A DNA stretch of 30,446 nucleotides from a virus: positions 1-30,446 of IMG/VR virus record IMGVR_UViG_3300042868_010158; one strand, 5' to 3'. This document shows, one piece after another, positions 8,296-16,939 of this stretch. The notes beneath the pieces were generated by a model. It was not told where the DNA came from, made no database searches, and saw only the letters and a list, made by a program, of their open reading frames with translations. A program made the position numbers and the translations under genes. Each line of letters begins with the position of its first letter. Position 1 is the first letter of the stretch.

Positions 8296-8459
8296 CCGAG
8301 GATCCCGACCTGCTCATGCTGTACCGCCTCGCGGAACACATGAACAAGCGGATCCCCGAAATGATGCAAATGTCGGTTGAGGAGTATCTTGGGTGGATCG
8401 CTTACCATCGTGTGATGGATAAGCACCGATCCAAGGGATCCCGCTGGTTTGGAAAGTGA
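8292..8459 (+). CDS. Frameshifted extension of the tail chaperone (gpT-like)
   Basis: Reading in the -1 frame after the slippery site adds 55 residues beginning LTEDPDLLMLYRLAEHMNKR to the 120-residue chaperone, giving a product of about 175 residues. The segment MSVEEYLGWIAYHRVMDK matches the characteristic tail of gpT/DUF4035-type chaperone extensions, which recruit tail tube subunits to the tape measure complex. The frame has no good start of its own near its beginning, so expression by frameshift is the simplest reading. The stop at 8457-8459 falls six bases before the tape measure ATG. Confidence 0.85.
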   Translation, partial: LTEDPDLLMLYRLAEHMNKRIPEMMQMSVEEYLGWIAYHRVMDKHRSKGSRWFGK

Positions 8460-8465
8460 TAGGGT

Positions 8466-9935
8466 ATGCGCGGTTTAGGCTTTGATATTTTCGCCCGAGA
8501 TAAGACCGGCCAGGCATTCGCGCAGGTCAATAACAAGGTCAACGGCCTCAACAAAAAATTCGATAGCCTGAAAGGCGCAGTGGGTGGCTTTACCAAGCTG
8601 CTGGCAGGTGGCCTTGCGGTAAAGTTTTTTTCCGATGTGGCGGCGAACGCTTCCAAGATCGATGACCTTTCCAACCGCCTCGGCATCAGCGCCGAGAATC
8701 TATCCCGCTACCAGTTCATCGCCGAGCGCGGGGGTGTGGAGTTGGATGGCATGGCCAAGGCCATGCAACGGCTCGGCGCAAACTCGATAGCAGCCGCGCA
8801 GGGTAACAACGCCGCCGCCGCTGCACTCACCACGCTGGGCATCAATGCGGCCACGTTCAAGAACCTTGGCATGGATGAGCAGTTTGCACTCGTGGCCGAA
8901 AAGATCCAGGGTGTTGAGAACCCCGCCGAGCGCGTGCGCATTGCCATGGATCTCATGGGCAAGGGCGGCGCGGAAATGTTGCAGGTCATGGATCAAGGCG
9001 GTGCCTCGTTCCTTGAATTGCGTGACCGTGCGGATGAGCTGGGCGTTACCCTCACCGATGTGCAGGCCAATGCACTCGATACCATGAATGATGCCTTTGA
9101 TGATGTGGGCTATGCCGTGAAGGGCTTGGCACAAGATCTGCTCGCGTTCCTCGCCCCGGCCATTACCAAAATCGTCAACGCGGTAGCGTGGGCTATCTCG
9201 CAGTTTCAGGTGTTCGATCATGGCATGACAAAGATCGGCTGGGGGCTGGTTTCCCTCGGCAACAAGGTGGGCATCGTTTCGGATGAAATGTATAAATTGG
9301 CAACCATTGAGGCATACGAGCGCATCAATGGGCAGGTGAAGCAAACCAACAAATCCCTCGGGGATCAGGATGAGCTGCTGGAACGCATCAACGGTAAGAT
9401 GCGGCAAACCCCTGCTGAAAGCAAAAAGATGGCCGATAAGGTCAAGCAGGATAACGAGGATATCAAAGACTCGGCCAAGGATCTCGGCGATAGCTGGAGC
9501 GAATCGATCAATGGCATCAAGGTTGATTTCAACGACCTCAAAGGATCCGCACTTAGTGCCATCCAAGAGATAGGGGAATCCATGCTCAAGAACTTCCTCA
9601 AGGGGCAGTTCGCTAGCAGCGGCGGCGGTACCAGCTTTGGCCTGGGCGATATCGGTAGCGCGCTCGGTGGCCTCGGCGATTTCTTTGGTGGGTTCTTTGC
9701 CGAGGGTGGAAACTTCATGGGCGGCAAACCCATCGTGGTGGGTGAGGAAGGCCCTGAAATCATTACGCCGCGGGCGGGTGGTAACGTCATCCCCAACCAT
9801 GCGCTGGGCGGTGGTAGCAACACCATCAATTTCAATTTCCCACCCGGCACCGATGTAGCCAGTTTCCGCCGCAGCCAAAGCCAGCTTGCCGCCATGGCCA
9901 GCCAAGGCATGCAGGTTGGCAAAAAGAATATGTAA
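8466..9935 (+). CDS. Tail tape measure protein
   Basis: This 489-residue protein sets tail length and fills the tail tube. The N-terminus has the typical ARDKTGQAFAQVNNKVNGLN coiled-coil start, then the conserved SRYQFIAERGGVELDGMAKA segment of the family. A central helical region follows. A Gly-rich tail ends with GGKPIVVGEEGPEIITPRAG and VIPNHALGG, the classic C-terminal signature of phage tape measure proteins. The ATG follows GGAAAG by nine bases. At under 500 residues it is short for a siphophage, which suggests a short tail (length ruler of about 1.5 angstrom per residue, established for lambda-type tails). Confidence 0.88.
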   Translation: MRGLGFDIFARDKTGQAFAQVNNKVNGLNKKFDSLKGAVGGFTKLLAGGLAVKFFSDVAANASKIDDLSNRLGISAENLSRYQFIAERGGVELDGMAKAMQRLGANSIAAAQGNNAAAAALTTLGINAATFKNLGMDEQFALVAEKIQGVENPAERVRIAMDLMGKGGAEMLQVMDQGGASFLELRDRADELGVTLTDVQANALDTMNDAFDDVGYAVKGLAQDLLAFLAPAITKIVNAVAWAISQFQVFDHGMTKIGWGLVSLGNKVGIVSDEMYKLATIEAYERINGQVKQTNKSLGDQDELLERINGKMRQTPAESKKMADKVKQDNEDIKDSAKDLGDSWSESINGIKVDFNDLKGSALSAIQEIGESMLKNFLKGQFASSGGGTSFGLGDIGSALGGLGDFFGGFFAEGGNFMGGKPIVVGEEGPEIITPRAGGNVIPNHALGGGSNTINFNFPPGTDVASFRRSQSQLAAMASQGMQVGKKNM

Positions 9936-9964
9936 ACCATTTTCCTGACCTCACGAAAATGGTT
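9935..9964 (+). terminator. Hairpin after the tape measure gene
   Basis: A perfect 10-bp inverted repeat (AACCATTTTC at 9935-9944, complement at 9955-9964) with a 10-base loop begins at the last base of the tape measure stop. No T run follows, so it is a weak intrinsic terminator at best. A second GC hairpin (CCCCGC and GCGGGG) lies within the next 40 bases. It may instead act as an mRNA processing or stabilising element between tail modules. Confidence 0.4.
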
Positions 9965-10005
9965 GAGATAGCATCCCCCGCACCGCCGCTGCGCGGGGTA
10001 TTCTT

Positions 10006-10028
10006 GCGTAACATACGAGAGGTTACGC
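10006..10028 (+). promoter_or_regulatory. Ribosome binding site held in a hairpin loop
   Basis: GCGTAAC (10006-10012) and GTTACGC (10022-10028) are a perfect 7-bp inverted repeat. The 9-base loop displays most of the Shine-Dalgarno GAGAGG (10017-10022), and the stem ends directly at the ATG at 10029. The leader at 6401 has the same GTAAC/GTTAC arrangement. Confidence 0.45.
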
Positions 10029-10628
10029 ATGTCATTTGTTGAAACACAATTTCCACCCGATATTTCCTATGGCGCAACTGGCGGCGCTAAGTTCTCCACC
10101 GATGTAATCGAAACTTTCGGCGGATGGGAACAGCGCAACGTGAACTGGAGCCAAGCACGCGGCCAGTGGAATGTGAGCCATGGCGTTAAAACGGCCACGC
10201 AGCTTGATGCCCTTACCGCGTTTTTCCGCGCCCGCCGCGGGCGCGCGGTTGGTTTCCGTTTTAAGGATTGGGCGGATTTCAAAGCCACCGACCAGATCAT
10301 CGGCACGGGCAACGGCACGGCCACTGCATTCCAACTCGTGAAAAGTTACACCTCGGGCGCGGTGACCGTCGATCGCACCATCAAGAAACCCGTGGCCGGT
10401 ACCGTGCAGGTTTATAAAAATGGCGTATTGCAAGGCAGCGGGTGGAGCGTCAACACCGTGACCGGCGTGGTGACGTTCACCGCCGCCGTAGCTAACGGCG
10501 TGGTGGTTACCGCCAATTTCGAGTTCGATGTGCCGGTGCGGTTCGATACCGACCAGATGGATATCAACCTCGATACCTATAACGCATCCTCGTGGAACAG
10601 TATTCCCATCGTGGAGATCCGCGTATGA
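10029..10628 (+). CDS. Distal tail protein, DUF2460 family (GTA gp12-like)
   Basis: This 199-residue protein begins MSFVETQFPPDISYGATGGA and has the DUF2460 pattern: TQLDALTAFFRARRGRAVGF, then FRFKDWADF, and a C-terminal FEFDVPVRFDTDQMDINLD with PIVEIRV. In the Rhodobacter gene transfer agent this family forms the distal tail ring that connects the tube to the hub. The stop overlaps the next ATG (ATGA), as in an operon of hub genes made in fixed ratio. The start is preceded by a clear GAGAGG. Confidence 0.9.
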   Translation: MSFVETQFPPDISYGATGGAKFSTDVIETFGGWEQRNVNWSQARGQWNVSHGVKTATQLDALTAFFRARRGRAVGFRFKDWADFKATDQIIGTGNGTATAFQLVKSYTSGAVTVDRTIKKPVAGTVQVYKNGVLQGSGWSVNTVTGVVTFTAAVANGVVVTANFEFDVPVRFDTDQMDINLDTYNASSWNSIPIVEIRV

Positions 10629-11479
10629 AGAACCTGACACCCGCCATGCAAGCCCATGTGCAGGGGCAGCTCTTAACGCTTTGCACCTGCTGGCACGTTA
10701 TCCGCCAGGATGGCGTGGAGTTTGGCTTTACAGATCATGATGCGGATCTCATTGTTGATTCGCTTACCTATGCCTCGGCCACGGGCTTTACCGCTACAGC
10801 GGTGGAATCCAAGGCGGATCTATCCGTTGATAATATGGATCTCGATGGCGTGCTTACCAGCAGCGATATCACCGAAACCGATATCCTCAACGGCAAGTAT
10901 GATTATGCCGAGGTTGAAATATTCATGGTCAATTACGAGGATCTCGCCGCGGGCAAGATCTATGTGAAGCGCGGGCGCATGGGCGAAGTGCGCACAGTGC
11001 GCGGCAAGTTCACCGCCGAAATGCGCAGCTTGAGCCAGCAGCTACAGCAAAAGCTCGGCGAGGTTTATACCCCCTCATGCAGCGCAGTGCTTGGCGATGC
11101 GCGATGCAAGAAAGCGCTGGGCTCGTTCACCGTCAACACCACGGTGAGCAGCGCCAGCGATCGCCAGAAATTCAAGGCAACCGCACTTACGCAAGCCGCG
11201 GGCTATTTCACGGGTGGCGAGCTGGTGTTCACCTCGGGCGATAACCTCGGCCTGCGCATGGAAGTAAAAGAGTTTAGCGCTACGCAGATCACGCTGGCGC
11301 TACCCATGCCCAACAGCGTTGATATCGGCGATGCGTTCACCATCATTGCGGGCTGCGATAAAACATCCGCCACTTGCAAGGCGAAGTTTGCCAACCTCGT
11401 CAACTTTCGCGGATTCCCCGATATCCCTGGGCTGGATGCAATGCTCGAAACCGCTGGCACCGCAGATCTGAGGTATTAA
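10625..11479 (+). CDS. Tail hub protein, DUF2163/BR0599 family (GTA gp13-like)
   Basis: This 284-residue protein starts MKNLTPAMQAHVQGQ and carries the family's TLCTCWHVIRQDGVEFGFTD opening and VKRGRMGEVRTVRGKFTAEM core. Four cysteines, C152 and C161 (CSAVLGDARC) and C244 and C251 (GCDKTSATC), sit as two pairs in the C-terminal half. In the structurally characterised Rhodobacter agent the equivalent hub protein binds an iron-sulphur cluster with such cysteines, so a cluster is likely here too (inference). The C-terminal NLVNFRGFPDIPG is characteristic. The ATG overlaps the DUF2460 stop; the NlpC gene follows at once. Confidence 0.9.
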   Translation: MKNLTPAMQAHVQGQLLTLCTCWHVIRQDGVEFGFTDHDADLIVDSLTYASATGFTATAVESKADLSVDNMDLDGVLTSSDITETDILNGKYDYAEVEIFMVNYEDLAAGKIYVKRGRMGEVRTVRGKFTAEMRSLSQQLQQKLGEVYTPSCSAVLGDARCKKALGSFTVNTTVSSASDRQKFKATALTQAAGYFTGGELVFTSGDNLGLRMEVKEFSATQITLALPMPNSVDIGDAFTIIAGCDKTSATCKAKFANLVNFRGFPDIPGLDAMLETAGTADLRY

Positions 11480-11480
11480 A

Positions 11481-11957
11481 ATGAGCAATCAAACCGCTAT
11501 CGTGGCCGAGGCTCGCCAGTGGATTGGCACTCGTTTCCATCACCAAGGCCGCATGAAAGGCGTGGGCACCGATTGTATCGGCATGGTGCTTGGAGCGCTA
11601 CACAATGCGGGCGCCCGTTCTCGCCAGTTAGATGGCGCAGGCAATGCTGTCCCGTTCACCGACTTTGACCAGACCGATTACGCGCCAGATCCAAACAGCG
11701 CGCGGCTCAAACATACGCTTGATGAGCATCTTATCGAGATCCCTGTTGAACGTATCCGCGCGGGCGATGTGCTGCTGTTCAAGATCATCCACCTCCCGCA
11801 GCATGTTGGCATCGTTGCTAACCATCCAAGCGAGGGGCTTTCACTTATCCATGCCTACTCACCGGCCGGAAAGGTTGTTGAGGAGGTGCTTGGCAGTTCA
11901 TGGCTATCACGGGTCATCGGCGCGTACCGAGTACCTAGCAAATGTTTCGGGGGTTAA
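11481..11957 (+). CDS. NlpC/P60 tail peptidase (GTA gp14-like)
   Basis: This 158-residue cysteine peptidase of the tail tip probably cuts peptidoglycan stem peptides during DNA entry. The catalytic triad is visible: Cys32 (GVGTDCIGMVLG), His108 (LPQHVGIVAN) and a third polar residue, probably His124 (SLIHAYS). The AGDVLLFKI strand before the His is also typical of the family. GAGG about eight bases before the ATG is a good ribosome binding site. It lies between the hub and the megatron genes, the gene-transfer-agent order. Confidence 0.9.
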   Translation: MSNQTAIVAEARQWIGTRFHHQGRMKGVGTDCIGMVLGALHNAGARSRQLDGAGNAVPFTDFDQTDYAPDPNSARLKHTLDEHLIEIPVERIRAGDVLLFKIIHLPQHVGIVANHPSEGLSLIHAYSPAGKVVEEVLGSSWLSRVIGAYRVPSKCFGG

Positions 11958-11960
11958 AGC

Positions 11961-14900
11961 GTGGCACAGATTACCTTATCAGCAGTTGGCAACTATTTCG
12001 GTGGCCCCATCGGTGGTGCCATCGGCTCGTTTATTGGCGGCGCGATCGATTCAAAACTGTTTGGTAAAACCACCAAATTGCCCGACCAGATCGGCTCACG
12101 CATTGAAGATCTGTCCGTGCAGTCATCCACCTATGGCGGATCAATCCCGCAGGTGTATGGCTATGCTCGCCTCGCGGGCAATGTGATATGGGCACTCGAT
12201 ATAAAAGAAGTGGAAACCCGCAGCACCACCACCAGCGGCGGCGGTAAAGGTGGCGCAGGCGGCGGCGGTGGCAGTGCCTCACAAACCACCATCACCTACA
12301 ACTACTATGCCACGCTCGCGATCGCCGTATGCGAGGGGCCGATTGATAGCATTGTGCGCGTATGGGCAGATGCCAAGGCGCTGAGTGGTGAGGAACTATC
12401 CGCCGCGCAAGGGAAATATGAAGCGTTTACGGGTACTGAAACGCAATCACCCTCGGCCATCATGGAACGCTATAAAGGCGCAGGCAACGTGCCAGCCTAT
12501 CGCGGCACCGCGTATGTAGTGATCGAGGATATGCCATTGAAGGATTACGGCAATCGCATCCCCAACTTTACGTTTGAGGTGCTGCGCAAGGCGCAGTTCT
12601 CGCCATCGGTGGAGGAAAAAGTCGAATCCATCATGATGATCCCAGGCTCGGGCGAGTTCGTTTACTCGCCGGATGTAGTCAATAAGTTCGATGTGGTGCT
12701 GGATGTAAACGGCATCCCTCGCCAAACTGGTGAAAAGAAGGCCATCAACCAGCATACCTATGAAGGCAAAACCGATGTGCTGGTAGCGATCGATCAGATG
12801 ATCGCCACATTGCCAAACCTTGAATGGGTTGGGCTGTGCGTTTCTTGGTACGCCACATCCAAAGACGCGGGTAACTGCGAGATTTTCCCTAAGGTGGAAT
12901 ACTATGAAACGCAGGCCACCACCACGCCTATTAGCTGGAGCGTGGCAGGCTATTCACGCAACACGGCGCAAGTGGTGCTGGAGTTTTCCGACGGTGTGCC
13001 AACCTATGGCGGCACGCCCAGCGATAAGAGCGTTTTGGATCTATGTGTTTACATGAAATCCAAAGGCCTGAAAGTGATGCTGTATCCGTTCCTGCAAGTG
13101 GATACAATCGCCACCATGCCGGGTGAGGACGATAAGCCATGGCGCGGGCGCATCGCACCAAGCTCATCCGCCGAGGTCACCACCTTCTTTACTCGCACCA
13201 ATGGCTATAACCGTTTCATCCGCCACTACGCGCAGCTCAATATCGGCGGCGTGTATCTCAAGAACAATATCGATGCGTTTATCATCGGTTCGGAAATGGT
13301 GGGGATTACCAGCTATGATGCAGGCGGCAACACATACCCCGGCGTTACCGCATTCAAAACGCTTGCGGCTCTGGTGCAGACCGACCTCGGCGGCACCCCG
13401 CTGGTGAGTTATGCTGCTGACTGGAGCGAGTACCACACCACGGGCGGTTACTTTAATATGGATCCGTTGTGGACGGATACCAATATCGATTTCGTGGGGA
13501 TCGATGCGTATTTCCCCATCACGCCCGACCTGCCACAATCGCAGATTACCGATGCGGTAATCAAAGAGTATTGGGAAAAGGGTGAGGGTTGGGATTATTA
13601 CTACACCGATTCCATCGCCCGCACTGGCCTCACCTCGTATGGCGGTGATCCCAAGTATGCGTGGAAAAACGTGGAGCATTGGTGGAATAGCGCGCACACC
13701 AACCCGGTAGGTGGCGCTACCGGCTGGACTGCCAAGATGAAACCCGTGTGGTTCACCGAGTATGGTTTCCCCTCAACGGATGGCTGCGCCAACCAGCCTA
13801 ATGTATTTTATGATCCGCGCAGCAGTGAAAGCCTGTTCCCCCGCGCAGGCCGTGGGCGCATCGATTTCCAAGCGCAGCGCGTGGCCATCAGCGCTACCGA
13901 GGATTTCCTTGAAGCGCGCCGCCTTGAAGCAGGCAATGCTGACCTAGTGCCGCGCCGTTTCCTGTGGACGTGGGATGCGCGCCCGTTTCCGTTCTTTCCC
14001 GACCTGCGCAACACCTGGGCGGATTACGCGCTTTATCCCACCGGGCATTGGGTCAACGGAAAGTTCGGCGGATCTACGCTCGGCGCGATCGTTGCGCTGC
14101 TGCTGCAAAAGGCAGGCCTTACCGCATCGGATTACGATGTAACGCGCCTCACCACTACCGTTGAGGGCTTTATCCTCGATAACCAAACCACCGTGCGCGA
14201 AGCCATTGCTATCCTGCAATCGGCCTATTTCTTTGATGCAGTGGAAACCGAGGGCATTATCCGTTTCGTACCTCGTGGCGGCACCTCGGCCATCACCATC
14301 GACGAGGATAAGCTGCTACCCACGGGCAGCGATGGCGTGCGGCAGAACATTGAGATCAAACGCGCGCAAGAACTGGATATGCCAAACCGCGTGAACGTGG
14401 ACTATCTAAGCCGCACCAAGGATTACAACACAGTAACGCAGTTTTCCCTGCGCCAAACCGTGAAGGCCACCGAGATCATCGGCCTGCAACTGCCCATCGT
14501 GATGAGTGACCAGGACGCAAAGAAAATTGCGGATGTGGCGCTATACAATGCGTGGATCGGGCGCGTAACATATAGCTTCACACTACCGCCTGAATATCTG
14601 GCGGTGGAGCCGAGCGATATCATCACCATCACGGTCAATGGCGTGAACCATGTGATGCGTGTGATTAGCACCACCATGGCTCGCAATGGTTCGCAGGAAG
14701 TGCAGGCCACCGCCGAGGATGTATCCACTTATGATTTCTATACGCCACCCGGCGAAAGCACGGGCAGCGATGGGCAAGGTGTTGCCATCCCCGAAACCGA
14801 GCTTTACCTGCTCGACCTGCCAGCATTGCCCTATGACACGGGTGCCGATGGCGTACTGCGCGCCGCATGCGTGGCGCTAGGCGATAGCTGGCTTGGTGCT

Positions 14901-15725
14901 ACCGTGTATCGCTCGACCGATGGCGGCGAGCTCGGCGGCAACAACTATAGCGCGCTCACTGGAACCAACAGTAAAACCGTGAAAGGCACCGTGCTGAATA
15001 ACGTGGGTGTATGGACGGGCGGCAACATCATCGATACCGCCAATACCATCGATGTGGTGATGATTTTTGGCGAGCTATCGAGCGTCACAGATCTTGCCCT
15101 GCTCAATGGCGCGAATGCGGCGGTGATCGGCAACGAGGTCATCCAGTTCAAAACCGCAACGCTCACAGCGGATAAGCGCTACACCCTTTCCAACCTGCTG
15201 CGCGGGCGGCTCGGTACCGAGGCGGATATCGTGACACACCTTGCCGGCACTGATTTCATCCTGCTGGATGGCGGCTTGAGTATGATACCCATGCCCGCCA
15301 GCACGTTCGGCCTCATGCGCCATTACAAGGCCGTGACTCTAACCGATACGCTCGCCAATACCGCCGAGCAGCCTTACATCTACACGGGCAAAACCCTGCG
15401 CCCATATTCGCCTGCGCATATTGTGGGCGTGCGCGACGGTAGCAACAACCTCACCATTTCATGGAAGCGTCGCACCCGCGTATCGGGTGAGTGGCGCGAT
15501 GGTGTGGATGTGCCGCTTGGTGAGGAAAACGAGCGCTACGATGTGCAGATTATGAACGGCACCACGGTGGTGCGAACCTTTAGCGCGATCACCACGCCGA
15601 GCGTTGTTTATAGCGCCGCGAATCAAACCACAGATTTCGGCTCCCCGCAGAGTTCGGTGGCGGTTAAAGTTTATCAACTATCCACCGTGTTCGGTCGCGG
15701 TGTAGCTGGCGAAAGAACGGTATAG
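11961..15725 (+). CDS. Baseplate megatron with GTA TIM-barrel domain (GTA gp15-like)
   Basis: This 1254-residue multidomain tail-tip protein starts at a GTG with GGGGG upstream. Residues 1-85 begin with a Gly/Ala-rich hydrophobic segment (GGPIGGAIGSFIGGAI), then IPQVYGYARLAGNVIWA and a poly-Gly linker. Residues about 290-710 are the GTA TIM barrel; Glu445 (IIGSEMVG) and Glu600 (WFTEYGFPSTDG) lie where glycosidases place their acid/base and nucleophile, so cleavage of cell-surface glycan is plausible. Residues about 740-950 resemble phage hub domains (Phage-tail_3). The C-terminal part is beta-rich (NLLRGRLGTE, then SWKRRTRVSGEW), typical of this family. It forms the centre and bottom of the tail tip. 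Confidence 0.9.
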   Translation: MAQITLSAVGNYFGGPIGGAIGSFIGGAIDSKLFGKTTKLPDQIGSRIEDLSVQSSTYGGSIPQVYGYARLAGNVIWALDIKEVETRSTTTSGGGKGGAGGGGGSASQTTITYNYYATLAIAVCEGPIDSIVRVWADAKALSGEELSAAQGKYEAFTGTETQSPSAIMERYKGAGNVPAYRGTAYVVIEDMPLKDYGNRIPNFTFEVLRKAQFSPSVEEKVESIMMIPGSGEFVYSPDVVNKFDVVLDVNGIPRQTGEKKAINQHTYEGKTDVLVAIDQMIATLPNLEWVGLCVSWYATSKDAGNCEIFPKVEYYETQATTTPISWSVAGYSRNTAQVVLEFSDGVPTYGGTPSDKSVLDLCVYMKSKGLKVMLYPFLQVDTIATMPGEDDKPWRGRIAPSSSAEVTTFFTRTNGYNRFIRHYAQLNIGGVYLKNNIDAFIIGSEMVGITSYDAGGNTYPGVTAFKTLAALVQTDLGGTPLVSYAADWSEYHTTGGYFNMDPLWTDTNIDFVGIDAYFPITPDLPQSQITDAVIKEYWEKGEGWDYYYTDSIARTGLTSYGGDPKYAWKNVEHWWNSAHTNPVGGATGWTAKMKPVWFTEYGFPSTDGCANQPNVFYDPRSSESLFPRAGRGRIDFQAQRVAISATEDFLEARRLEAGNADLVPRRFLWTWDARPFPFFPDLRNTWADYALYPTGHWVNGKFGGSTLGAIVALLLQKAGLTASDYDVTRLTTTVEGFILDNQTTVREAIAILQSAYFFDAVETEGIIRFVPRGGTSAITIDEDKLLPTGSDGVRQNIEIKRAQELDMPNRVNVDYLSRTKDYNTVTQFSLRQTVKATEIIGLQLPIVMSDQDAKKIADVALYNAWIGRVTYSFTLPPEYLAVEPSDIITITVNGVNHVMRVISTTMARNGSQEVQATAEDVSTYDFYTPPGESTGSDGQGVAIPETELYLLDLPALPYDTGADGVLRAACVALGDSWLGATVYRSTDGGELGGNNYSALTGTNSKTVKGTVLNNVGVWTGGNIIDTANTIDVVMIFGELSSVTDLALLNGANAAVIGNEVIQFKTATLTADKRYTLSNLLRGRLGTEADIVTHLAGTDFILLDGGLSMIPMPASTFGLMRHYKAVTLTDTLANTAEQPYIYTGKTLRPYSPAHIVGVRDGSNNLTISWKRRTRVSGEWRDGVDVPLGEENERYDVQIMNGTTVVRTFSAITTPSVVYSAANQTTDFGSPQSSVAVKVYQLSTVFGRGVAGERTV

Positions 15726-15728
15726 CAC

Positions 15729-16649
15729 ATGGCAAGCAGTCCTAATCTGGGCATTCCCTACGTTGAGCAAGGGCAATCCCAAAAAGAAGTGACGATGAAC
15801 GAGGCCATCACCATCCTTGATGCGGTGATCGGCGGCGGCGTTCTTGATAAGGATCTAGCCACACCGCCGGGATCACCCGTTGCGGGCGCGCGCTACATCG
15901 TTGCCGCATCGCCTACGGGCGCATGGACGGGCAAGGCCAACCAGATAGCTTACTATTTCAGCGGCGGCTGGCGCTTTATCATCCCCGGAAATTCGTTTTT
16001 TGTGTGGGTGGCCGATGAAGGGATCATGTACGCTTTCAACGGCACCGCATGGGTAGTGGCCAGCGTGGGCAGTGGCGGCAGCATGTTCGGCATTAACGGC
16101 ACCGCCGACACCACCAACCGGCTGCTGGTCAATTCCGATGCCATCCTGTTCAACCATAATGGCACCAGCGTGCAGGCGAAGCTCAACAAAAACGCCATTG
16201 GCAATAGCGCCTCGTTCTTATTCCAAACCGGGTTTTCAGGCCGCGCCGAGTTCGGCACCTTGGGCGATGATAATTTTACTCTGAAATCCTCGCCCGATGG
16301 CAGCACATGGCTTGATGTCATCAAGATGATGGCAGCCACCGGGCGCGTGGCCTTTAAGTCGATCGGCACTGGCCTCACCGCCGCAGGTACCAACCAAGGC
16401 ACCGCGCTTGCCATCACGAAAACTATGTCCGAGTTCACCACGGTGGCCGCATCCACTGGCGGGCGTTTGCCCACCCCGGAGCCGGGTGAGATCTTTGTCG
16501 TTGCCAATAAAGGTGCGAACGCGCTGGCACTTTATCCGCCCAGCGGTGCGACCATCGATAGCCTCGCCGCGAACGCCGCGTTGAGCATGGCCGCGAACAC
16601 CCGCAAACTATTCTTTGCTTTCACCGCCACCCAATTTTACTCACTGTAA
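15729..16649 (+). CDS. DUF2793 tail-tip protein
   Basis: This 306-residue protein begins SPNLGIPYVEQGQSQKEVTM and NEAITILDAVIGGGVLDKDL, the strongly conserved start of DUF2793, followed by GSPVAGARYIVAASPTGAW and FNGTAWV. This N-terminal part (about 115 residues) is an adaptor found at the tail tips of alphaproteobacterial phages. The remaining residues look like a receptor-facing fibre or spike, with many short beta strands and a C-terminal PGEIFVVANKGANALALYPP segment. It begins three bases after the megatron stop. It could be a short side fibre; the receptor is not predictable. Confidence 0.8.
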   Translation: MASSPNLGIPYVEQGQSQKEVTMNEAITILDAVIGGGVLDKDLATPPGSPVAGARYIVAASPTGAWTGKANQIAYYFSGGWRFIIPGNSFFVWVADEGIMYAFNGTAWVVASVGSGGSMFGINGTADTTNRLLVNSDAILFNHNGTSVQAKLNKNAIGNSASFLFQTGFSGRAEFGTLGDDNFTLKSSPDGSTWLDVIKMMAATGRVAFKSIGTGLTAAGTNQGTALAITKTMSEFTTVAASTGGRLPTPEPGEIFVVANKGANALALYPPSGATIDSLAANAALSMAANTRKLFFAFTATQFYSL

Positions 16650-16660
16650 GGAGAGCCGCC

Positions 16661-16930
16661 TTGCCCGAACAAGAACAACAAAAACAAGTGTGGGGCTTTG
16701 AGCGCCGTATCTCACCCACTTGGGTATTAACCACATTTGCGCAGGCCATCGTGCTGATCTGGTATGTGGCCACCAGTAACGCGGAAATGCAAGGGCGGCT
16801 TGCCAGCCTTGAAACGTGGGTGCGCACCAATGACCAGATGGTTGTGCGCGTAACCCGCCTTGAAACGCAGATGACCGGCATCGAGCGTGGGCTGGAACGT
16901 ATCGAAAAAAAAATCGATCAAATAAAATAG
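16661..16930 (+). CDS. Holin candidate, one membrane helix plus coiled coil
   Basis: This 89-residue protein starts at a TTG with a strong AAGGAG (16648-16653) seven bases upstream; no ATG fits. Residues about 20-38 (TWVLTTFAQAIVLIWYVA) form one membrane segment, and residues 42-88 form a charged coiled coil with spaced RLETQM and ERIEKKI heptads. The place directly before the endolysin and the shape resemble single-helix holins or tail-tip-associated membrane proteins of alphaproteobacterial phages. No family motif proves holin activity. Confidence 0.65.
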   Translation: MPEQEQQKQVWGFERRISPTWVLTTFAQAIVLIWYVATSNAEMQGRLASLETWVRTNDQMVVRVTRLETQMTGIERGLERIEKKIDQIK

Positions 16931-16939
16931 GGGGAATCC

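Noticed and set aside
8700-9905. 401-codon minus-strand frame opposite the tape measure gene
   Set aside because: The opposite strand encodes a clear tape measure protein and the antisense product has no family pattern or ribosome binding site.
10029-16649. The window being a gene transfer agent locus
   Set aside because: Tail-tip genes match that order, but integrase, attP, repressor, initiator with origin and tail fibres show a full temperate phage.
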